NCBI RefSeq assembly: GCF_030160715.1
Contig: NZ_BSOW01000017.1
Span: forward strand, 1 to 64,000
DNA: 64,000 nt
Source: Bradyrhizobium iriomotense
GTDB taxonomy: Bacteria > Pseudomonadota > Alphaproteobacteria > Rhizobiales > Xanthobacteraceae
Direction: 5' to 3'
Below the pieces are notes generated by a model. The model was given only the letters and a program-made list of their open reading frames with translations. It was not told where the DNA came from and ran no database searches. Shown in pieces: positions 51,186 through 58,432 of this stretch (position 1 is its first letter; every line of letters starts with the position of its first letter). Position numbers and translations under genes: made by a program.

Positions 51186-51257
51186 ATGATGACCGCGACG
51201 AAACGCACGACGAAAACCACCACGGCCTTCGGGGCCCGGGGAGGCGTGCGCGCGTAG
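51186..51257 (+). CDS. Threonine-rich leader peptide of asd
   Basis: A 23-residue frame, MMTATKRTTKTTT followed by AFGARGGVRA and TAG. Seven of the first thirteen residues are Thr and two are Lys. It lies just after a promoter-like -35/-10 pair and 28 bases before a terminator hairpin that ends in front of asd. Leader peptides rich in the product amino acid control transcription by attenuation; E. coli thrL and the leaderless rhizobial trpL are the models. Asd feeds Thr, Met and Lys synthesis, so the residue choice makes sense. Confidence 0.6.
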   Translation: MMTATKRTTKTTTAFGARGGVRA

Positions 51258-51285
51258 TCGTCGACTTTACGCATCAGCTCAACCG

Positions 51286-51316
51286 AAGCCCCGCCCTCGT
51301 GGTCCGGGGCTTTTTT
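51286..51316 (+). terminator. Terminator in front of asd, probable attenuator
   Basis: AAGCCCCG (51286-51293) pairs with CGGGGCTT (51305-51312), loop of 11, then T6. CGGGGC at 51230-51235 in the leader can pair with GCCCCG at 51288-51293 and so break the hairpin. It lies 27 bases before the asd start codon. Confidence 0.75.
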
Positions 51317-51343
51317 GTTGTCTATAGCTCAATGGAGGAGAAT

Positions 51344-52369
51344 GTGAGTAACGATCCCGTCGTCGCGATTGTCGGCGTCACCGGTGCGGTGGGCGCCGAA
51401 TTCATCGCCACCATGGACAAGCGTGGCTTCCGCGTCGGCAAGCTGAAGGCGCTGGCCAGCGCCCGCTCCGCCGGCAAGACGGTGTCGTTCCGCGGCCAGC
51501 CGGTCGTCATCGAGGAGCTGGGCGAGCACTCCTTCGATGGCGTCGACATCGCGCTGTTCTCCGCCGGCGGCGGCATCTCGAAGAAGTACGCGCCGATCGC
51601 GGTGAAGGCCGGCGCCGTCGTCGTCGACAACTCCTCCGCCTTCCGCATGGATCCGAACGTTCCGCTGGTGATCCCCGAGATCAACGCAAACCGCATCAGG
51701 GATCACAAGGGCATCATCGCCAACCCGAACTGCGCGGCGATCACCGCGTTGGTGCCGTTGTGGCCGATCCACCAGAAGAACCGCATCAAGCGCGTGATCA
51801 TCTCGACCTATCAGGCCGCCAGCGGCGCCGGTGCTGCCGCGATGGAGGAGCTCGTCGAATCCACTCGCGCCAATCTCAACGGGCAGGTCTTTACGCCGAA
51901 GGTGATGCCGCACCCCTACGCCTTCAACCTGTTCAACCACAACACCACTGTCGATCCCGAGACCGGCTACAACGACGAGGAGACCAAGGTCATCAAGGAG
52001 ACCCGCAAGATCTTCGAGGACGAGAAGATCGCCGTCGGCGTCACCTGCGTGCGCGTGCCGGTGCTGCGCGCCCATTGCGAGGCCATCACCTTCGAATGCG
52101 AGAAGCCGATCACCGAGGACCAGGTCCGCGCAATCATGGCCCAGGCGCCCGGCGTGAAGGTCGTCGACGACCGCGCCAAGAACTACTTCCCGATGCCGAT
52201 CGACGCCTCGGGCCAGGACGACGTCCTCGTCGGCCGAATCCGCAAGGACCTCAGCGATCCCTCAGGGCATTCGATCTCGATGTTCGTGGCGGCGGATCAG
52301 CTCCTGAAGGGCGCCGCGCTCAACGCCGTGCAGATCGCGGAGCTCTTGCCGCAGCGTGTGATGGCTTAA
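51344..52369 (+). CDS. asd: Aspartate-semialdehyde dehydrogenase
   Basis: A 341-residue enzyme that reduces aspartyl phosphate to aspartate semialdehyde, the branch point for Lys, Met and Thr. GVTGAVGAEF (11-20) binds NADP, and the catalytic Cys 130 lies in IIANPNCAAI. Later segments are ISTYQAASGAGAAAMEEL, VRVPVLRAHCEAITFECEK, DVLVGRIRKDLS. The start is GTG with GGAGGAG immediately upstream; an in-frame ATG four codons earlier overlaps that site. It follows a threonine-rich leader and a terminator, so attenuation is likely. The stop faces a convergent queA across a palindromic repeat. Confidence 0.95.
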   Translation: MSNDPVVAIVGVTGAVGAEFIATMDKRGFRVGKLKALASARSAGKTVSFRGQPVVIEELGEHSFDGVDIALFSAGGGISKKYAPIAVKAGAVVVDNSSAFRMDPNVPLVIPEINANRIRDHKGIIANPNCAAITALVPLWPIHQKNRIKRVIISTYQAASGAGAAAMEELVESTRANLNGQVFTPKVMPHPYAFNLFNHNTTVDPETGYNDEETKVIKETRKIFEDEKIAVGVTCVRVPVLRAHCEAITFECEKPITEDQVRAIMAQAPGVKVVDDRAKNYFPMPIDASGQDDVLVGRIRKDLSDPSGHSISMFVAADQLLKGAALNAVQIAELLPQRVMA

Positions 52370-52383
52370 GTTGTCGATTACCC

Positions 52384-52495
52384 TCGTGCACCGGACGCAG
52401 CGCAGCACAAAGTGATGCGCTGCTGAGCCGGGACCCAGCTAGGCCCCGGCTCAGCGGTGCATCGCTTACGCGCTGCACCGCGTCCGGGACACGAG
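52384..52495. repeat. Palindromic repeat between asd and queA
   Basis: Nested inverted repeats: outer arms TCGTGCACCGGACGCAGCGC near 52384 and GCGCTGCACCGCGTCCGGGA near 52470; inner arms GCTGAGCCGGG and CCCGGCTCAGC. It is the kind of repeat seen between many Bradyrhizobium genes and can end both transcripts. Confidence 0.7.
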
Positions 52496-52499
52496 AGCT

Positions 52500-53573
52500 T
52501 CACCGGCTCGCCCGAAACAGCAGGCACGCATCGCCATACGAATAGAACCGATAACCCTGCGCGATCGCGTGCGCGTAGGCGGCCTTCATCGTCTCCAGCC
52601 CCGAGAACGCCGACACCAGCATGAACAGCGTCGAGCGGGGCAGATGGAAATTGGTCAGCAAGATATCGACCGCGCGGAAGCGATAGCCGGGCGTGATGAA
52701 GATCGCGGTGTCGGCTGCGAACGGCTGGATGGTGCCGTCCTCGTCAGCGGCGCTTTCCAGGAGCCGCAGCGAGGTGGTACCAACAGCGATGATGCGGCCG
52801 CCGTTGCGGCGCGCCGCGTTCAGTGTTGCCGCCGTCTCGGTCGAGATCGTCCCCCATTCGGCGTGCATCTTGTGGCCTTCGGTGTCGTCCACCTTCACCG
52901 GCAGAAACGTTCCGGCACCGACGTGCAGCGTGACGCTGACGATGCCGACGCCGCGCGCGCGTAGCGCCTGCTCCAGCGCCGGCGTGAAATGCAGGCCGGC
53001 TGTCGGCGCGGCGACGGCGCCCTCGTTGGCTGCGAACATGGTCTGGTAGTCGGCCAGGTCCTGCTCGTCCGGCGTACGTTTTGAGGCGATGTAGGGCGGC
53101 AGCGGCGGGCTGCCGAGATCAGCGATCGCCTGGTCCAGCGTCGGCCCGTGGAATGAGAAGGCCAGCGTCACCTCGCCTTCCGCGCCCTTGGCCTCGACCT
53201 CGGCATCGAGATGGCCGAGCAGGCAGACCTTGCCTTCATTGCCGAAGCGGATGCGATCCCCCGCGACCAGCTTCTTCGCCGGCTTCACCAGCGCCCGCCA
53301 GCGCGAGGCATCGAGCCGCTTGATCAGCGTCGCCTCGATCTTCGGCTCGGTCTCCCGGCCGATGCGGCGCCCCCTCAGCTGCGCCGCGATCACCTTGGTG
53401 TCGTTGACGACGAGCTGGTCGCCCGGCTTCAGCCATTGCGGCAGGTCGGAGACGATTTGGTCGCGCAGCGAGCCGCCCTCGACGACCAGCATCTTCGCGG
53501 AGTCGCGCGGATGCGCCGGGCGCAACGCGATGCGCTCGGGCGGAAGATCGAAGTTGAAGAGATCGGTGCGCAT
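52500..53573 (-). CDS. queA: S-adenosylmethionine:tRNA ribosyltransferase-isomerase
   Basis: A 357-residue QueA, which moves the ribose of SAM to preQ1-34 of tRNA to make epoxyqueuosine. The typical start is MRTDLFNFDLPPERIALRPA, then VNDTKVIAAQLRGRRI. GAVAAPTAGLHFTPALEQAL, VGIVSVTLHVGAGTFLPVK and GTTSLRLLESA are conserved. LPRSTLFMLVSAFSG and YGDACLLFR complete it. It lies in the order queA, ppi, exported TonB-like protein, ppi, coaD, all on the minus strand. Usually tgt is the next gene after queA; here an asd-to-patatin block intervenes. Confidence 0.95.
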   Translation of the reverse strand: MRTDLFNFDLPPERIALRPAHPRDSAKMLVVEGGSLRDQIVSDLPQWLKPGDQLVVNDTKVIAAQLRGRRIGRETEPKIEATLIKRLDASRWRALVKPAKKLVAGDRIRFGNEGKVCLLGHLDAEVEAKGAEGEVTLAFSFHGPTLDQAIADLGSPPLPPYIASKRTPDEQDLADYQTMFAANEGAVAAPTAGLHFTPALEQALRARGVGIVSVTLHVGAGTFLPVKVDDTEGHKMHAEWGTISTETAATLNAARRNGGRIIAVGTTSLRLLESAADEDGTIQPFAADTAIFITPGYRFRAVDILLTNFHLPRSTLFMLVSAFSGLETMKAAYAHAIAQGYRFYSYGDACLLFRASR

Positions 53574-53598
53574 TAAGCTCAGCGACGTACAGCCAGCC

Positions 53599-53706
53599 CC
53601 TCATCCTGAGGAGCGCGGAACGCGCGTCTCGAAGGATGAAGGCCCCCGCTGCTACAGCTCGGCCTTCATGGTTCGAGACGGCGCTACGCGCCTCCTCACC
53701 ATGAGG
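53599..53706. repeat. Palindromic repeat between queA and ppi
   Basis: Arms CCTCATCCTGAGGAGCGC ... TCTCGAAGGATGAAGGCC (53599-53644) and GGCCTTCATGGTTCGAGACG ... CTCACCATGAGG (53661-53706). From memory, the CTCATCCTGAGGAGC / GAAGGATGAAGG type is among the commonest intergenic repeats of this genus. Confidence 0.75.
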
Positions 53707-53714
53707 AGAGGCAC

Positions 53715-54179
53715 TTACTCCTTGTCCGCCGCCATGCGCGCCTTGACGATCTTGTCGGGATTCATCACGGGCTCGCCGCGCTTGATCTTGTCGACATTCT
53801 CCATGCCCGCGGTGACCTTGCCCCACACGGTATACTGGTTGTCGAGGAAGCGGGCGTCGTCGAAGCAGATGAAGAACTGGCTGTCGCCGGAATCGGGGCT
53901 GGCGGCGCGGGCCATCGAGGCGGTGCCGCGCACATGCGGCTCCTTGTTGAACTCGGCCTTCAGCTTCTTGCCGGAGCCGCCGGTGCCGGTGCCGTGCGGG
54001 CAGCCGGTCTGCGCCATGAAGCCGTCGATCACGCGATGGAACACGATGCCGTCGTAAAAGCCCTCGCGGACCAGCTCCTTGATGCGGGCGACGTGGCCCG
54101 GCGCGAGGTCGGGCCGCATCTCGATGGTGACGGGGCCCTGCGTGGTTTCGAGGATCAAGGTATTTTCGGTGACGCTCAT
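53715..54179 (-). CDS. ppiB: Cyclophilin-type peptidyl-prolyl isomerase, cytoplasmic
   Basis: A 154-residue cyclophilin without signal peptide. It catalyses proline cis-trans isomerisation. The conserved FYDGIVFHRVIDGFMAQTGC, GSGKKLKAEF, SMARAASPDSGDSQFFIC and FLDNQYTVWGKVTAGMENVD segments give the active-site Arg (FHRV), Phe and Gln. The ATG overlaps the stop of the gene upstream (ATGA), so the two are translationally linked. The exported paralog is the second gene upstream, at 54616. Confidence 0.9.
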   Translation of the reverse strand: MSVTENTLILETTQGPVTIEMRPDLAPGHVARIKELVREGFYDGIVFHRVIDGFMAQTGCPHGTGTGGSGKKLKAEFNKEPHVRGTASMARAASPDSGDSQFFICFDDARFLDNQYTVWGKVTAGMENVDKIKRGEPVMNPDKIVKARMAADKE

Positions 54180-54607
54180 GCTTTTCTCTCTTGGGTTGGG
54201 GGTGAAGTCTTCCGGCCGTGGAACTGGACCGCGAATGGACGCCCCGCAGCGGCGCCGGCCATCGCATCGGTAAATGGCATCGGCGTACAGCGTTGCAATG
54301 CCTCCATCACCGCGACCCGGTACTGCAGCCGGTCATTGTCGGTCGCGTCCTTGGACTCGTAGGTAATCCGCGGATGGCCCAAAATCTCTCCGGCGCGGTT
54401 AAAGCTCACGACGACGGTGATGTCGATGGGGCGAGCTTTGCCGGGTGGTGGCGGCTTCCAGCACGTCCGCAGCCGCGCGAAGAGGTCTTGAATGGTGTTG
54501 ACCTCCTCGACCTGTGCCGGCGCACCGGTGATGCCGAGCGGCACACCGGTGATGCCGAGCAGGAGCACCGCGGCAGCTACGAGGAGCTTTTCGCCGCGGC
54601 GCGTCAT
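54176..54607 (-). CDS. Exported TonB-C-terminal-like protein
   Basis: A 143-residue protein with a signal peptide (MTRRGEKLLVAAAVLLLGIT and a second Gly/Pro-rich stretch). The mature part has LRTCWKPPPPGKARPIDITV, VVSFNRAGEILGHPRITYES and AVMEALQRCTPMPFTDAMAG; this resembles the C-terminal half of TonB/TolA-type domains with two cysteines. In rhizobia this gene often lies between two cyclophilin genes. It is the middle gene of coaD-ppi-this-ppiB. Function unknown; possibly periplasmic envelope protein. Confidence 0.7.
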   Translation of the reverse strand: MTRRGEKLLVAAAVLLLGITGVPLGITGAPAQVEEVNTIQDLFARLRTCWKPPPPGKARPIDITVVVSFNRAGEILGHPRITYESKDATDNDRLQYRVAVMEALQRCTPMPFTDAMAGAAAGRPFAVQFHGRKTSPPTQERKA

Positions 54608-54615
54608 CGCCTCTC

Positions 54616-55191
54616 CTATTTGATGTCGGAGGCGACCTGCACCTTCACCATCTTGTCGGGATCGGTGACGGTGCCGCTGCCCGAGCCGGGGGGCGCCTTC
54701 TTCAGCTTGTCGACGACGTCCATGCCCTGCACGACCTCGCCGATCACGGTGTAGTTGTTGTCGAGGCTGCCGCCGTCCGCGAACATGATGAAGAACTGCG
54801 AATTGGCGCTGTCGACGCTGTCGCCGCGGCGGGCCATGCCGACGATGCCGCGGGCGAAATGCACCTTGGAGAATTCCTGCTTCAGGTTCGGATATTTCGA
54901 GCCGCCGGTGCCGTTGCCGTTCTGGCCGTCGCCGGTCTGCGCCATGAAGCCGTCCATCACGCGGTGAAACGGCACGTTGTTATAGAAGCCCTCGCGCGCA
55001 AGCTGCTTCAGCCGCTCGGCATGCTGGGGCGCCAGATCGGTACGCAGCTTGATGACGATGCGGCCCTTGGTGGTGTCGATGACGAGCGCGTTGGCCTTGT
55101 CGAGGCCCGCCGGCAGGGTCTGAGCGACCGCAGGGGCGATGCCGATCAGCGCGGCAAAAATCGTGGCAAGGATTGCGAGACGACGGATCAT
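54616..55191 (-). CDS. Cyclophilin-type peptidyl-prolyl isomerase, periplasmic
   Basis: A 191-residue cyclophilin with a signal peptide (MIRRLAILATIFAALIGIAP, cut near AVAQ). The domain repeats the cytoplasmic one: FYNNVPFHRVMDGFMAQTGD, GGSKYPNLKQEF, VGMARRGDSVDSANSQFFIM, LDNNYTVIGEVVQGMDVVDK. It folds exported proteins. It lies downstream of coaD by 36 bases and upstream of the TonB-like gene by 8, in the same operon. Confidence 0.92.
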   Translation of the reverse strand: MIRRLAILATIFAALIGIAPAVAQTLPAGLDKANALVIDTTKGRIVIKLRTDLAPQHAERLKQLAREGFYNNVPFHRVMDGFMAQTGDGQNGNGTGGSKYPNLKQEFSKVHFARGIVGMARRGDSVDSANSQFFIMFADGGSLDNNYTVIGEVVQGMDVVDKLKKAPPGSGSGTVTDPDKMVKVQVASDIK

Positions 55192-55227
55192 GAAAACTCC
55201 GGATCAGATGAGATGAGACGCGCGCCG

Positions 55228-55725
55228 TTAGCCGGCGAATTTTGCCTTGAGCTGGCTTGCGACGAGCGGCGGCACGAACGCCGAGACATCTCCGCCCATG
55301 GCGGCGATCTGGCGCACCAGTGTGGCGGTGATCGGGCGGACCATCGGCGAGGCCGGCAGGAAGACGGTGTGCACCTCCGGCGCCATGGCCTCGTTCATGC
55401 CGGCAAGCTGCATCTCGTAGTCGAGGTCGGTGCCGTCGCGAAGACCCCTGATCATGATGGTCGCGCCATGCTTGCGCGCCGCGCTCACGGTCAGGTCGTC
55501 GAAGGTCGTGGCTTCGAAGGCGCAGCCGGCCTGGGCGGCGATCGGCCCGCAGACGTCGTCGAGCATCTTCAGCCGCTCCTCGGTCGAGAACAGCGGCTTC
55601 TTGCCGGGGTGAACGCCAAGCGCCACGACCAGCCGGTCGCACAGGGGAACGGCATGCCGGACCACGTCCAGATGGCCGTTGGTGATGGGATCGAAGGAAC
55701 CCGGATAAAAGGCGATACGCGGCAT
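55228..55725 (-). CDS. coaD: Phosphopantetheine adenylyltransferase
   Basis: A 165-residue CoaD that adenylates 4'-phosphopantetheine in CoA synthesis. MPRIAFYPGSFDPITNGHLD shows the nucleotidyl-transferase T/HxGH motif (NGHL here); VVALGVHPGKKPLFSTEER, IMIRGLRDGTDLDYEMQLAG, FLPASPMVRPITATLVRQIA follow. It leads the coaD-ppi-TonB-like-ppiB-queA transcript. The gene is of normal length. Confidence 0.95.
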   Translation of the reverse strand: MPRIAFYPGSFDPITNGHLDVVRHAVPLCDRLVVALGVHPGKKPLFSTEERLKMLDDVCGPIAAQAGCAFEATTFDDLTVSAARKHGATIMIRGLRDGTDLDYEMQLAGMNEAMAPEVHTVFLPASPMVRPITATLVRQIAAMGGDVSAFVPPLVASQLKAKFAG

Positions 55726-55977
55726 GACCTCCTCCTACCGCGCAACGCCTTGGCCGGCAAGCCAGCCAGGTTCCCTGCCCGTTTTTCGCGAGAACCTTGT
55801 CGGAATCCCCTCAATTGTTTCGTCCTGAGGGCAGCGACGAAACAAAACGGATGGCGAACGAAACCATTTTCCGCATCGGCGAAGATGTCCGGAAACTGGC
55901 CATGGTTAGTAATCCACCCAACGAAATGACGGGCCGCAGCGAAATGGGCGCAGCGGCCGCATCACAGGGGACCGTCT

Positions 55978-56235
55978 ATGATCAAGGCTCTTTCAGCGAT
56001 CACTCTGGCTGCGTGCGTTGCGGCAGCTCTGACCATCCTGCCCGGCTTTGCGCCGACCGTCGAAGCCAGCGTGCCGCAGCCGCTGGCCAAGGGTGACCGG
56101 CTGGATATCCGCGTCATCGGCAAGGATTGCTCGCAGCAGGCGTGGCCGAACTTCGAAGCCTCCTGCCTGCGACGCGCCGGCACCAAGGCGAACGTCCGTG
56201 AGGCGCGCCTGGTGACCGCCGACCGGACCCCGTAG
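55978..56235 (+). CDS. Small exported protein, 85 residues
   Basis: MIKALSAITLAACVAAALTI and PGFAPTVEA form the signal region, with cleavage near VEA-SVP. The mature part KGDRLDIRVIGKDCSQQAWP ends in SCLRRAGTKANVREARLVTA, with two cysteines (DCSQQAWPNFEASC). AGGGGAC precedes the ATG. Proteins of this shape are frequent in Bradyrhizobium, with unknown role. Confidence 0.6.
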   Translation: MIKALSAITLAACVAAALTILPGFAPTVEASVPQPLAKGDRLDIRVIGKDCSQQAWPNFEASCLRRAGTKANVREARLVTADRTP

Positions 56236-56368
56236 GCTAGGCTGCCTATTCCGGCGTCACTCGACGTCATACAAACCCCATGGAATTTTGCGACGTCTCG
56301 TCGCAGACTGAGCTGACGACCGCGCCCCCGGATTGACGGGCGGGCGCGTCGCCATCAGGGGGTTGCCA

Positions 56369-58279
56369 TTGTCCAGTACGCCTGCTGTCGCTACCGGCCA
56401 CCATCCCGATCCGCTGCCGATTGCCATGACCATGGGCGCCCTCGGGGTCGTCTATGGCGATATCGGGACCAGCCCCCTCTACGCCCTTAAGGAAGCCGCC
56501 AAGGCAGCCGCCCATGGCGGGACGGTAACCCCAGAGGCCGTGCTCGGCGTTGCGTCCCTCATCCTGTGGGCGCTGCTGCTGATCATCTCGCTGAAATACG
56601 CGCTGCTGATCCTGCGCGCGGACAACCGCGGCGAAGGCGGCATCGTGGCGCTACTGGCATTGCTGCATGCTCGTCACGCCCAGCCGGGCACCTGGCGCGC
56701 GCATCTCCTGGTAGTCGGCCTCGTCGGTGCCGCCCTGCTCTATGGCGACGGCGCGATCACGCCGGCGATTTCGGTCCTGAGCGCCATCGAAGGCCTGAAA
56801 GTGGATGCGCCGTCGCTCGCGCCGGCGGTAGTCCCCATCACGATCGCCATCCTGATCGGCCTTTTCATGATGCAGAAGCAGGGCACCGGCTTCATCGGCC
56901 GGATCTTCGGTCCCGTCATGCTGGCCTGGTTCGGCGTGCTCGCCGCGCTCGGCATCCACGGCATCGTCAAGGCGCCGGCGGTGCTTGCTGCGCTGAGCCC
57001 GCTCTATGCCTTCGAATTCCTGATCCACCAGGATTTCCACGTCTCCTTTGCGATCCTCGGCGCTGCCTTCCTGGCGGTGACCGGCGGCGAGGCGATGTAT
57101 GCCGACATGGGGCATTTCGGGCGCTTGCCGATCCGGCTCGCCTGGTTCGCCATCTGCCTGCCGGCCCTGGTGCTCAACTATTTCGGCCAGGCGGCGCTCC
57201 TGATCACCGATCCCAGCCAGATCGACAATCCCTTCTTCCAGCTCTGCCCGGACTGGCTGCACTATCCGATGGTCGCCTTCTCCGCGATCGCGACCGTGAT
57301 CGCCTCACAGGCGATCATCTCGGGCGTGTTCTCGCTGACCCAGCAATCGATTCAGCTCGGCTTCCTGCCGCGCATGCAGATCCGCCACACCCAGAGCGAA
57401 GCGATCGGGCAGATCTATGTGCCGCTGGTGAACTGGCTGCTCGCCGCCGCGACCCTCGGGGCAGTCCTCGCCTTCGGCACGTCGGATGCGCTCGCCGGCG
57501 CCTACGGCATCGCAGTGTCGCTGTTGATGGCGATCACCACGCTGCTCGCCGCGCTGGTCGCGATCCAGTGGGGCTATTCGCCGTGGCTGGTGGTCGCGGT
57601 GAATGGCTTCTTCTTCGTGATCGACGTGATCTTCTTCTCGGCCAATTCGATCAAGCTGTTCGAGGGCGGCTGGTTTCCGCTGCTGCTCGCCGGCTTCGTC
57701 GCCTTCCTGATGCTGACCTGGCGTGGCGGCGTCAAGCTCGTCGAGCGCGCCCGCGCGAAGCTTCGCCAGCCGGAGGAAGATCTGATCGAGACCGCCGTCA
57801 ACAAATGCCGCGCCAGGCTTCCCGGCACCGCCGTCTATCTGGCCTCGGCGCCGAAAGGCGTGCCGCTGGCGCTGACGCAATTCGTCAAGCACAACCGCGT
57901 CCTGCATGAACGCCTGCTGCTCGTCACCGTGCTGATCGAGGAGGTGCCGCACGTCCCCGACGAGGAGCGCGCCGAGGTGATCGAGATCATCCCGGCGATC
58001 ACGCGCGTGATCCTGCATTACGGCTTCATGCAGAACCCGACCATCTATGAGGGGCTGAAGCTCGCCTGCCGGCAGGGCAAGCTGCCGGGCATCGACCTCT
58101 CCGACATCACCTATTACGTCGGCCGCGAGACGATCATCCCGAGCGAGGATATTCCCGGCATGTGGGTCTGGCGGGAGTCGCTGTTCGCGTTCCTGCAACG
58201 CAATGCCGAGCGCTCGGCCGCGTTCTTTGGCGTGCCGACCGGGCAAGTGGTGGAGTTCGGCACGGAGCTGGAGATTTAG
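56369..58279 (+). CDS. kup: Potassium uptake protein Kup
   Basis: A 636-residue Kup-type K+ transporter with twelve membrane helices and a C-terminal cytosolic domain of about 170 residues. The conserved start is MTMGALGVVYGDIGTSPLYA, then GEGGIVALLALL, YGDGAITPAISVLSAIEGL, VTGGEAMYADMGHFG, NYFGQAALLITDP, ISGVFSLTQQSIQLGFLPR, ALAGAYGIAVSLLMAITTLL. The frame has no ATG near its start; I chose TTG at 56369 because AGGGGG precedes it by six bases. Bradyrhizobium often has two kup genes. It stands alone, convergent with gyrA. Confidence 0.95.
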   Translation: MSSTPAVATGHHPDPLPIAMTMGALGVVYGDIGTSPLYALKEAAKAAAHGGTVTPEAVLGVASLILWALLLIISLKYALLILRADNRGEGGIVALLALLHARHAQPGTWRAHLLVVGLVGAALLYGDGAITPAISVLSAIEGLKVDAPSLAPAVVPITIAILIGLFMMQKQGTGFIGRIFGPVMLAWFGVLAALGIHGIVKAPAVLAALSPLYAFEFLIHQDFHVSFAILGAAFLAVTGGEAMYADMGHFGRLPIRLAWFAICLPALVLNYFGQAALLITDPSQIDNPFFQLCPDWLHYPMVAFSAIATVIASQAIISGVFSLTQQSIQLGFLPRMQIRHTQSEAIGQIYVPLVNWLLAAATLGAVLAFGTSDALAGAYGIAVSLLMAITTLLAALVAIQWGYSPWLVVAVNGFFFVIDVIFFSANSIKLFEGGWFPLLLAGFVAFLMLTWRGGVKLVERARAKLRQPEEDLIETAVNKCRARLPGTAVYLASAPKGVPLALTQFVKHNRVLHERLLLVTVLIEEVPHVPDEERAEVIEIIPAITRVILHYGFMQNPTIYEGLKLACRQGKLPGIDLSDITYYVGRETIIPSEDIPGMWVWRESLFAFLQRNAERSAAFFGVPTGQVVEFGTELEI

Positions 58280-58327
58280 CGAGTGGCGAATAGCGAATGG
58301 AGCGACGCACCCCATTCGCCACTATTA

Positions 58328-58432
58328 AAGCGCGATGAGATTAGGATGAATCGTCATCGCGCTTTAGGTTATTGTTTGCGCATGATATTTTCGGAAGAAC
58401 CGCTTCACACTTTTCCGGATCATGCTCTAGCT
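58328..58432. repeat. Dispersed rhizobial repeat between kup and gyrA
   Basis: AAAGCGCGATGAGATTAGG ... GTCATCGCGCTTTAGGTTAT ... GGATCATGCTCT. AAAGCGCGATGA/TCATCGCGCTTT form one stem; a second part (GAAGAACCGCTTCACACTT, CCGGATCATGC) follows. I recall this sequence as a very common intergenic element in rhizobia. Confidence 0.75.
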
